A stretch of DNA of 64,000 nucleotides from Oceanospirillaceae bacterium (lineage in GTDB: Bacteria; Pseudomonadota; Gammaproteobacteria; Pseudomonadales; Litoribrevibacteraceae). This document shows positions 53,914 to 60,983 of this stretch, piece after piece. The notes beneath the pieces are model-generated. The model made no database searches. It had not been told where the DNA came from and was given only the letters and a program-made list of their open reading frames with translations. The position numbers and the translations under genes were made by a program. The stretch's first letter is position 1; every line of letters begins with the position of its first letter. The DNA lies in the NCBI GenBank assembly GCA_015665455.1, contig JADFAD010000013.1, positions 158,888 through 222,887 of the forward strand, written 5' to 3'.

Positions 53914-55614
53914 TTACTTAGCAACCTCTGCATCACGCAATTCACGACGAAGAATCTTACCAACGTTAGTCATTGGTAATTCTTCACGGAACTCATAATG
54001 TTTTGGCACTTTGTAACCCGCCAGATTCTCACGGCAATAAGCTTTGATTTGATCAACAGTTACGTTCTTATCTTCAAGAACAACAAACAGTTTAACTGCT
54101 TCGCCCGTTTTCTCATCAGGCAAACCAATAACCGCCGCATGTTCAATGCCTGGCAACTTAGCAACAACGTCTTCAATTTCGTTTGGATAAACGTTGAAAC
54201 CAGAAACAAGGATCATATCTTTCTTACGATCAACGATTGCGATGTAACCCGCTTCATCAATTTGTGCAACATCACCCGTCTTCAACCATTCCCCATCAAG
54301 GAATGTTTCAGCCGTAGCTTCAGGACGCTTCCAATAACCCTTCATTACCTGAGGACCACGAACACAAAGCTCACCACGTTCGCCTTCAGGTACGTCTACA
54401 CCGTCGTCATCAACTAAACGAATATCTGTAGAGGCTACCGGCATACCTACAGTACCGTGTCGAACATAATCACCCACAGGGCTCAAACAAACCGCCGGAG
54501 AGGTTTCAGTCATACCATAACCTTCACCGATATCGCAGCCTGTCATCTCTTTCCACTTATCAGCAGTTGCACGTACTAACGCAGTACCGCCTGAAAGCGT
54601 CATTTTCAGCTTACTGAAATCAAGATTCTTAAATTCTGGATCTTGCATCAAACCAACAAACAAGGTGTTCAGACCTGCAAATGCAGTAAACTGGAACGGT
54701 TTGATGATTTTGATGAACATAGAAGGATCACGAGGGTTAGCAACCAATACGTTATGGTTACCGAGAGACATCATGCACATACAATGGCAAGTAAACGCAT
54801 AGATATGGTAAAGCGGCAATGGCGCAATAATTGTTTCATTACCAACGTCCATAAACGGACGTTTAGTTTCAGGGTTTTCTTGCTGTAGTGACGCTCTAAC
54901 CTGAAGCATATTAGACACAAGGTTGCGATGCGTCAGCATTGCACCCTTAGCAACACCCGTAGTACCACCTGTATATTGTAAAACTGCTACATCATCAGGA
55001 TTAGGACTTGCTAACTTGAATTGGTGCTTAGCACCTTGCTTCAAAGTAGTACGGAAAGAGATCGCCTGAGGCAAGTTAAAATCAGGAACCATCTTCTTTA
55101 CATGCTTAACAGCACCATTAATCAACCAGCGCTTCGGCGCAGAGCGCATATCAGCCAAGCTAGTTACGATTAATGTTTCAATGCCTGTTTCAGGCAGTAC
55201 TTCCTGAACCTTATCTCCGAACGTATCCATGAAGATAAGTGCTTTAGCACCAGAATCATTAAACTGATGCTTCATTTCACGAACAGTGTATAAAGGGTTC
55301 GTATTTACCAGAACCATACCCGCTCTCAATGCACCGTATGCAGCGATTGGGAACTGTGTAATGTTTGGCATTTGGATCGCAACACGATCCCCAGGCTGAA
55401 GGTTTGTATGATTTTGCAGGTAAGCAGCAAAATCAGCACTCAAACGATCGATATCGCCCCAGGTGAACGTTTTAAAAACACTAGTAAAAGCGGGTCTGTC
55501 AGCGTATTTTTTTACAGACGTTTCGAATACATCTACAACGTTTTTGAATTCTTCAGGATTAATTGTATCTACAACACCTGGTGGACGTTTGCCACTCCAG
55601 AAACTGGCATCCAT
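53914..55614 (-). CDS. fadD: Long-chain fatty acid-CoA ligase, upstream copy
   Basis: Acyl-CoA synthetase of 566 residues, first of the tandem pair. Motifs as for the other copy: LQYTGGTTGVAKGAM, YGMTETSPAVCLSP, KGYWKRPEATAETF, IAIVDRKKDMILVSGFNVYPNE and TNVGKILRRELRDAEV. The two copies are alike through most of the length but differ in the segment after residue 230 (RASLQQENPETKRPFMDVG here). AGGGAG lies seven bases before the ATG. Its promoter is in the gap shared with the divergent lipase gene. Confidence 0.95.
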   Translation of the reverse strand: MDASFWSGKRPPGVVDTINPEEFKNVVDVFETSVKKYADRPAFTSVFKTFTWGDIDRLSADFAAYLQNHTNLQPGDRVAIQMPNITQFPIAAYGALRAGMVLVNTNPLYTVREMKHQFNDSGAKALIFMDTFGDKVQEVLPETGIETLIVTSLADMRSAPKRWLINGAVKHVKKMVPDFNLPQAISFRTTLKQGAKHQFKLASPNPDDVAVLQYTGGTTGVAKGAMLTHRNLVSNMLQVRASLQQENPETKRPFMDVGNETIIAPLPLYHIYAFTCHCMCMMSLGNHNVLVANPRDPSMFIKIIKPFQFTAFAGLNTLFVGLMQDPEFKNLDFSKLKMTLSGGTALVRATADKWKEMTGCDIGEGYGMTETSPAVCLSPVGDYVRHGTVGMPVASTDIRLVDDDGVDVPEGERGELCVRGPQVMKGYWKRPEATAETFLDGEWLKTGDVAQIDEAGYIAIVDRKKDMILVSGFNVYPNEIEDVVAKLPGIEHAAVIGLPDEKTGEAVKLFVVLEDKNVTVDQIKAYCRENLAGYKVPKHYEFREELPMTNVGKILRRELRDAEVAK

Positions 55615-55761
55615 AATAGGACTCCCTGTTCGTATTTAGTTTATTGTTATTTGCTTGATTTTTTTTATGAGTAGGGACATTAACAATTATGTAAAGTTTT
55701 GTGAATAGCTGAACTTATATTTATCTCTTCCATTTGTCTAAAAGCGCCATACAGTTCTCGT

Positions 55762-55775
55762 AAGTTATGTAACTT
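55762..55775. promoter_or_regulatory. Inverted repeat in fadD/lipase divergent gap
   Basis: AAGTTA-TG-TAACTT is a perfect inverted repeat in the 250-base gap between divergent fadD and lipase genes. It could be a regulator site; it is not the FadR or PsrA consensus that I know. Confidence 0.4.
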
Positions 55776-55864
55776 GCTTCCTATTTGGAAAGCAAACGGG
55801 TTAAAATCCCCTCCAAAATATAAATCTTATTTCTTAAATAACCCCCAAATGGACTGATCACTGC

Positions 55865-56794
55865 ATGGAAAGCTGTACCGGTACGGCCCACGGCGCCGAC
55901 AACTCACCTATTTTTTATCGCTGCTGGCTACCAGAAGATGCAACTCAAGCCTCTTGTGTATTGCATATTGCTCACGGAATGGCAGAACACAGTAAACGCT
56001 ACGAATTATTTGCAGAACAATGTGTAAAAAAGAACATTGCCGTTTATGCCCATGACCATAGAGGCCATGGACACACCGGAGCCAAAGACATGTTAGGCCA
56101 TTACAACGATGTAAATGGCTGGCAAATGGTTCTGTCTGATATGAACGACATACAAACGATGATTAGAACAAATCATCCAGGACTTCCTGTCTATATAATG
56201 GGCCACAGTATGGGGTCTTTTATTACACAAGGCTATGTATTCAAGTATCAACCAAATATTAGAGGCTTAATACTTTCGGGCAGCAACTTTGGAGCACCGT
56301 TCAAATACAAAGCAGCTCGTCTTGTTGCTAAGTTAGAACGGTTTAGAAAAGGGCCTCGTTTCCGTAGCAAGTTATTCGAAAAGCTAACATTTGGTTCTTT
56401 CAATAATCGGTTCAAACCAAATCAAACCAATTTCGATTGGTTATCCAGTGATTTAACTGAAGTTCGAAAATACATTGAAGATCCACATTGCGGTTTCGTT
56501 TGCACAACTCAACTGTGGTGCGACTTACTAAAAGGCCTTGCTAGCATCTCAACAGAAAGTGCGTTCAAAAGACTTCCCACTGAAACACCACTATTAATCT
56601 TCGGTGGCCAAGAAGATCCAGTAGGCCACTATGGTAATGGTCTAATTAGCCTTGCCCATCAATACTCGACTGCAGGGGTGAAAGATATCGATCTTCAGAT
56701 ATATCCCGACGGAAGGCATGAAATGTTGAATGAGATAAATAAGACTGAAGTTGGATCTCATGTAATCAATTGGATTGAATCCAAACTTCATTAA
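55865..56794 (+). CDS. Monoacylglycerol-lipase-like alpha/beta hydrolase
   Basis: A 309-residue serine hydrolase of the lysophospholipase / monoacylglycerol lipase group. Nucleophile Ser in IMGHSMGSFITQ, Asp in FGGQEDPVGHYG, His in DGRHEMLNE. HIAHGMAEHSKRYELFA and HDHRGHGHTG are typical. No signal peptide, so cytoplasmic. Its place next to the fadD pair fits release and activation of fatty acids. No strong ribosome site before the ATG. Confidence 0.9.
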   Translation: MESCTGTAHGADNSPIFYRCWLPEDATQASCVLHIAHGMAEHSKRYELFAEQCVKKNIAVYAHDHRGHGHTGAKDMLGHYNDVNGWQMVLSDMNDIQTMIRTNHPGLPVYIMGHSMGSFITQGYVFKYQPNIRGLILSGSNFGAPFKYKAARLVAKLERFRKGPRFRSKLFEKLTFGSFNNRFKPNQTNFDWLSSDLTEVRKYIEDPHCGFVCTTQLWCDLLKGLASISTESAFKRLPTETPLLIFGGQEDPVGHYGNGLISLAHQYSTAGVKDIDLQIYPDGRHEMLNEINKTEVGSHVINWIESKLH

Positions 56795-56804
56795 TGAATA
56801 AAGG

Positions 56805-57191
56805 TCAGTTAAAACACTGACCATTATTCACTTGAAAGGTTAGGTTTTCTCTGTTTTCAAACTGAAGCTCCAAAACAGAGAGACGCCCAATGCCTTCAAC
56901 TAAATCAGAAAAGCGCTCTGTTTCAGCTACAGGCACTGAATTCAAATGAGTCAAGACCTGCCCGTCACGTAATCCTGCTTGATAAAGAAAATTCTGAGAA
57001 TCCAGATGCGTGATCTCAAACCCTTCCAGTACTTGGTTCTTAATAACAGGTTCGTACGAGACTTCCCTGTCCCACAGGGATCTATCTTGAGACCAACTGG
57101 TTAAAAGGCCTTGAGGCAAGTAACTGCACTCAGCATAGCTGTTCAACGGCAGAATAAGACCCAAAACAAAAATTAATACGCTTCGATACAT
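56805..57191 (-). CDS. Periplasmic PDZ-like protein
   Basis: A 128-residue exported protein. Signal peptide MYRSVLIFVLGLILPLNSYA. The C-terminal half looks like a PDZ fold, similar to the GspC type: LEGFEITHLDSQNFLYQAGLRDGQVLTHLNSVPV. Two Cys remain (near residues 22 and 126), able to form a disulfide. TGAGG precedes the ATG. It is the last gene of the minus-strand TolQR/AgmX cluster, 78 bases after it, and may be part of it. Confidence 0.7.
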   Translation of the reverse strand: MYRSVLIFVLGLILPLNSYAECSYLPQGLLTSWSQDRSLWDREVSYEPVIKNQVLEGFEITHLDSQNFLYQAGLRDGQVLTHLNSVPVAETERFSDLVEGIGRLSVLELQFENRENLTFQVNNGQCFN

Positions 57192-57269
57192 AAGCTTTCC
57201 TCAGAAAACATTGTAAGGCTTAATCAATGCACCCAAGGTCTAGAAGAGATCCTGAGTACATCAACAACA

Positions 57270-58220
57270 TTAGCCTTGAGTAAATTCATACCATAAACGA
57301 TATGTACCCTGCTCAACGTTTCTAGCACCAAAATCAAATAAACGAATACGCGCAACAAGCCTTGATTCAAGCTTACGATCATCTAGCTCGCTAGACGCTA
57401 CACGACACGCAGAGACAGATCCATCCGGCTCAATAGTAAACTCAAACTGGACCTTACCTTCTAGTAACGGATTCTTACGCAGTGCACGGTTATAAATAGT
57501 AAACATAGGGCCTTTATTCGCATCAAACACTCTACGAATTTCTTCATCACTACGTTTACCTTTCTTACCTGCTCGTGCTTTTTGCTCCGCTTCAGAGCGA
57601 ACATCCGCTAATGCAGTCTCATCGTTAAGATCTGCGACCTGCCCTTGTAAACCAGAGCCTGCAGTACCTCGAGAAACACCCGCAGCAGAAACACCCCCAC
57701 TGCCAGAAACAGCATTAGAAGAAATTACTGCTCGTTCTACCTTCGTGGCCTTATTGCCCCCTTGATTAATATTAGAACCTTTAGCCAAAGTACTTAAATT
57801 AAGCGACTGCCGAAGATCCTTTAAAGCATCCGTGTGCTTTAACAGACCAGATTGCTGAGCCTTTTTCCGAGCTTTTTCCACATTCTTTGGATCTGGCTTA
57901 GGTTTCGGTTTTTCAACTTTTTTTTCTGGTTTAGGCTTTTCTTTCGGTTTCTCTTCTTTTACTTCAGGTTTCGCTTCCTCTTTTTTCTCCTGTTTAGGAG
58001 GCGGCGGTGGCGCTTTTTTCTTCTTCAAAATAACTTTAGAAAGCTGAGGAGGCAGTTTCTCTAACTCTTCACGTTCTGGTTCAGTTAATGTGATAAAAGG
58101 GATTACTAGCCCCAACAGTAAACAAACAATTAAGAGGGTTGATAATATCTTCCTGAAACGAGACTGCTCTTCAGGATCAATACTCCACGGCAATCGATAA
58201 TCAAATGCTAATGTTGCCAT
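57270..58220 (-). CDS. TonB-like AgmX/PglI C-terminal domain protein
   Basis: A 316-residue energy transducer. One membrane segment (24-45) is followed by a Pro/Lys/Glu-rich span (about 66-112, starting APPPPPKQEKKEE) long enough to cross part of the periplasm, a Gly/Ser-rich middle (145-205), and a C-terminal domain (about 228-316: RRVFDANKGPMFTIYNRAL, GKVQFEFTIEPDGSV, GTYRLWYEF) of the AgmX/PglI kind. This end resembles Myxococcus GltJ (AgmX). A very strong AAGGAGG ribosome site is present. It starts at the ExbD stop. Confidence 0.9.
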   Translation of the reverse strand: MATLAFDYRLPWSIDPEEQSRFRKILSTLLIVCLLLGLVIPFITLTEPEREELEKLPPQLSKVILKKKKAPPPPPKQEKKEEAKPEVKEEKPKEKPKPEKKVEKPKPKPDPKNVEKARKKAQQSGLLKHTDALKDLRQSLNLSTLAKGSNINQGGNKATKVERAVISSNAVSGSGGVSAAGVSRGTAGSGLQGQVADLNDETALADVRSEAEQKARAGKKGKRSDEEIRRVFDANKGPMFTIYNRALRKNPLLEGKVQFEFTIEPDGSVSACRVASSELDDRKLESRLVARIRLFDFGARNVEQGTYRLWYEFTQG

Positions 58221-58724
58221 TTACACCTCCTTTGTCACTTTACGGTTAACCGCAAGTGAGATGTTGGTGTAATTTGCGTCAGCACACGTAGCCATGATCC
58301 TTTTTAGAAGATTATAAGGAATTAACTTATCACCAACGATCGTAATAGGACGCCCTTCTTGTTCCTGTTCAGAAGTCAACAAACGCTGTTTGGATGCTTG
58401 ATACAGAAGTTCTTCTTTCAATGCTGGTATCAGCGCATCCTCACCTTGCAAGTCGCTCACTGTAGCCACAGCACGCCCCTGAACCAAGATGCTGTCTTTA
58501 TTTACAAAAACAACCAAAGCCTCTTCAGGCAAACTCTGAGCCGTAGACTCAGGTAGTTTAATGGATTCACTGCTCTGAAGGACACGAACATCCGACTGAT
58601 TGACCATCAAGAAAAACACCAGAATGGTAAAAATATCCATGAGAGATACAAGGTTCAATGCTGGTTGTTTCTTATTCCTAGCAAAGTGCCTAGACATCCG
58701 TTTTGCACGACGTGACATTTTCAT
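58221..58724 (-). CDS. ExbD/TolR-family protein, Asp-containing
   Basis: A 167-residue channel partner. One membrane helix (about 24-44) carries the proton-path Asp30 in LVSLMDIFTILVFFLM, as in ExbD and TolR. The rest is periplasmic: LVVFVNKDSILVQG and PITIVGDKLIPYNLLKRIM. Its ATG overlaps the stop of the other exbD (ATGA) with GGAGG upstream. The AgmX-like gene follows with no gap. It should be the energised partner for the TolQ-like channel. Confidence 0.92.
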   Translation of the reverse strand: MKMSRRAKRMSRHFARNKKQPALNLVSLMDIFTILVFFLMVNQSDVRVLQSSESIKLPESTAQSLPEEALVVFVNKDSILVQGRAVATVSDLQGEDALIPALKEELLYQASKQRLLTSEQEQEGRPITIVGDKLIPYNLLKRIMATCADANYTNISLAVNRKVTKEV

Positions 58725-59242
58725 GCATCACCTCCTGCTTGCTTCTCACCGGCTAATGGCTCAGGCGCATCCCCTATGGATATATCAGGAAATAGCTCTG
58801 CATCCACCACGGAGGCAACGACTACTGTTTTATAAGATCTCACAGAATCCATCACCGCTACGAGCGTCTGATATTCTGTGCTTTCTTCTGCCAGAAGCGT
58901 AATGTCTCTTTTTTCAGGTACTTTCTTTTTGATGGTTACCAATAACTTAGAAAGGCCAGAAAAGTCGTGACTGTCTTTAATTTTTGGAAACTCTTGAATA
59001 GGCCCTTTAATCGTATCTGCCAACACAAGTCGATCAGTACGAATTACAACTTCCAGCTGTAATTCATTAAGATCCAATTGATCATCAACCGATTGATTTG
59101 GAAGCTTTAACTCAAGAACCGTGATATTGGCAAAAACCATACTTAACAAAAGTACAGGCACCAAAATAATCATCAGGTTCATGAAGGCCGTAATATTGAG
59201 CTCCGCTTCATCAGCTTGATGCCGAATGCGCTTTTTCAACAT
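58721..59242 (-). CDS. ExbD/TolR-like protein lacking the channel Asp
   Basis: A 173-residue ExbD-like protein. The membrane helix reads ELNITAFMNLMIILVPVLLLS; Asn22 replaces the Asp of the ExbD family, so it should not carry protons. The periplasmic part (DLNELQLEVVIRTDRLVLADT, KKKVPEKRDITLLAEE) keeps the usual fold. It lies three bases after the TolQ stop and overlaps the next exbD by four bases. It is likely a structural partner with the Asp-bearing subunit. Confidence 0.88.
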   Translation of the reverse strand: MLKKRIRHQADEAELNITAFMNLMIILVPVLLLSMVFANITVLELKLPNQSVDDQLDLNELQLEVVIRTDRLVLADTIKGPIQEFPKIKDSHDFSGLSKLLVTIKKKVPEKRDITLLAEESTEYQTLVAVMDSVRSYKTVVVASVVDAELFPDISIGDAPEPLAGEKQAGGDA

Positions 59243-59245
59243 CAG

Positions 59246-59920
59246 TTATTCGCCTTGCGGTGCAGCTGTATTAGTTGTTGGCTGATTTGGTTTACGGTCA
59301 AAAATGGTATTTAAAACTTTAACGCCTGCCATTTCGAAACTATCAATAATTTCATTTGTCTTTGTTTGAAGAAGCGCATGGCAGATAAGCAAAGGAATCG
59401 CAGTCATTAAACCAAAGGCCGTAGTGTTCATCGCAACAGAAATACTTTGCGAAAGAAGCGTTGCTTTTTCAGCGGGATCAGCATTAGCCACAGCAGTAAA
59501 GGCTGCAATCAAACCAATAATTGTTCCCAAAAGACCTAGCAAGGTAGCAACGTTAGCCATTGTCGCTAAATATGGTGTTCTTTTCTCAAGACGAGGCAAT
59601 GACTCCATCAAACCTTCTTCCATTGCATACTCAACATCGTCACGTCGCGCGCCACCTGATAAGCGTGAAATACCAGCAGCAACCAACTCACCCATAGCAG
59701 CACCGGACTCATTACCGACCTTCATCGCACTTTTAAAGTCTCTCTTCGAGATCATTGGCATCATTGTTTCGAACACTTTACGGTTCGTTCTTCTCGCAGC
59801 GGTTAGATAGACAAAACGCTCTATTGCAATTGCAATCCCGATTGCAGCAACCACTGCAATTGGATACATAAACGAACCACCTTCCTGAAAAAAGCGAACA
59901 ATAACTTCAAACGATCCCAT
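59246..59920 (-). CDS. MotA/TolQ/ExbB proton channel
   Basis: A 224-residue inner-membrane channel with three helices (about 16-36, 118-142 and 157-182). TPYLATMANVATLLGLLGTIIGLI and SVAMNTTAFGLMTAIPLLI carry the conserved Thr and Gly residues of the proton path. The cytoplasmic loop is basic. AGAGGA lies four bases before the ATG. It is first in a tight four-gene run with the two exbD and the AgmX-like gene, after a 131-base gap. Confidence 0.94.
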   Translation of the reverse strand: MGSFEVIVRFFQEGGSFMYPIAVVAAIGIAIAIERFVYLTAARRTNRKVFETMMPMISKRDFKSAMKVGNESGAAMGELVAAGISRLSGGARRDDVEYAMEEGLMESLPRLEKRTPYLATMANVATLLGLLGTIIGLIAAFTAVANADPAEKATLLSQSISVAMNTTAFGLMTAIPLLICHALLQTKTNEIIDSFEMAGVKVLNTIFDRKPNQPTTNTAAPQGE

Positions 59921-60051
59921 GAAATCCTCTCTCGTATAACTTATCTATTTTAAATAAAAAAATATGAACTCAAAAAATCTTCATCGAAAACTAAAATCTA
60001 TACCATCAATTTATAAATCAAATTCGATAGACCTAACCCCGAGATTTTATT

Positions 60052-60330
60052 TTAAGGGCTCTCTGATGATTTTAAATTCTTTTGAAACTGTTCAACTTGC
60101 CGCTTAAAACCAAAATAGTCCAAATACCCATCCGTTGGCTCTAAATCGGGTTTGATATTCTGCTTTAAGCCGCTTAGTTCAGCATCCGTTTGCCAAGGTG
60201 TAATAAATAAAACCTTTGGCTGCTCCTGATTACCTCGAACAAAAATGCCCTCTAACTCAATAACTTCTGCAGCCATTAACGTTTGAGGTAATAATCCAAC
60301 TAAAACAATAAACAAGTACTTATGAATCAT
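60052..60330 (-). CDS. Small periplasmic protein of the TolQ cluster
   Basis: A 92-residue exported protein. Signal peptide MIHKYLFIVLVGLLPQTLMA, cut before AEVIELEGIF. The mature part reads IFVRGNQEQPKVLFITPWQ with a strand-rich start and a helical, charged end. It does not match a family I know. Its ATG overlaps the stop of the TPR lipoprotein gene (ATGA), with AAAGGTG upstream, so it is translated with it. Confidence 0.8.
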   Translation of the reverse strand: MIHKYLFIVLVGLLPQTLMAAEVIELEGIFVRGNQEQPKVLFITPWQTDAELSGLKQNIKPDLEPTDGYLDYFGFKRQVEQFQKNLKSSESP

Positions 60331-60983
60331 TGAGCACCTTTAGCTTTGAGGCGACGTTCTAGATCAATGATCCATCCCTTGACCGTTCTATCTGAATTAT
60401 CTATTAAAGCTAGATACTTCTTATATTGTTGTAACGCAAGTTTTGGTGTTTGTAGATAGAGATCAAGTAAAATCCCGTAGTTTTTATGTACGATTGGGGA
60501 CTGCTCCTCAAAACCAAGACAAACTAAGTACACTTCTTCAGCGTCTTTGAATTTTCCATGCGATCTAAGTTCACGAGCATAAGCGGTACAAACAGAAGTA
60601 TTTGCAGGATCAATAAAATGCGCTTGCTGGTAAAAACTCAGCGCTGAATCTGAATCGCCTGAGGATTGAGCTAAATAAGCTCGATTATAAATAGGCGTTA
60701 CTAAATCAGGCCTCTGACGGATTAAAGAATCCAACAGCTCTGCTGCCTTCTTACTTTTTTTATTTTTCATTGCCGAAGCCGCTAACGAGAAATCATTCCG
60801 ATAGGATGCATCAACATTCATCAACCCTATCGAGGCGTATTCACTGTAGTCAGTCACAATGACGGGTTTTTCCTTTGTCACAGGTGCAGGGTCACCCGTT
60901 GAGAACTTATTTGACGCACAAGCACTTAATAAAACAACAGAACCCAATAATATTAATTTATTGAATAACTTCAGCATACCCAT
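60327..60983 (-). CDS. TPR lipoprotein, 218 residues
   Basis: Exported lipoprotein with lipobox LLSAC (Cys22). Four or five TPR-like units span about 65-200 (KAAELLDSLIRQRPDLVTPIYNRAYLAQ; ALSFYQQAHFIDPANTSVCTAYA; AEEVYLVCLGFEEQ). The residue after Cys is Ala, so outer-membrane sorting is likely. Its start overlaps the end of the larger TPR gene by 26 bases. A second ATG two codons on is possible. It is probably a scaffold in the cluster; compare GltE of Myxococcus, by role only. Confidence 0.88.
   Translation of the reverse strand: MGMLKLFNKLILLGSVVLLSACASNKFSTGDPAPVTKEKPVIVTDYSEYASIGLMNVDASYRNDFSLAASAMKNKKSKKAAELLDSLIRQRPDLVTPIYNRAYLAQSSGDSDSALSFYQQAHFIDPANTSVCTAYARELRSHGKFKDAEEVYLVCLGFEEQSPIVHKNYGILLDLYLQTPKLALQQYKKYLALIDNSDRTVKGWIIDLERRLKAKGAQ

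Noticed and set aside
57852-58064. A Phe/Arg-rich open frame antisense to the AgmX-like gene
   Set aside because: It is the reverse image of the Lys/Pro/Glu-rich spacer; low complexity explains it.
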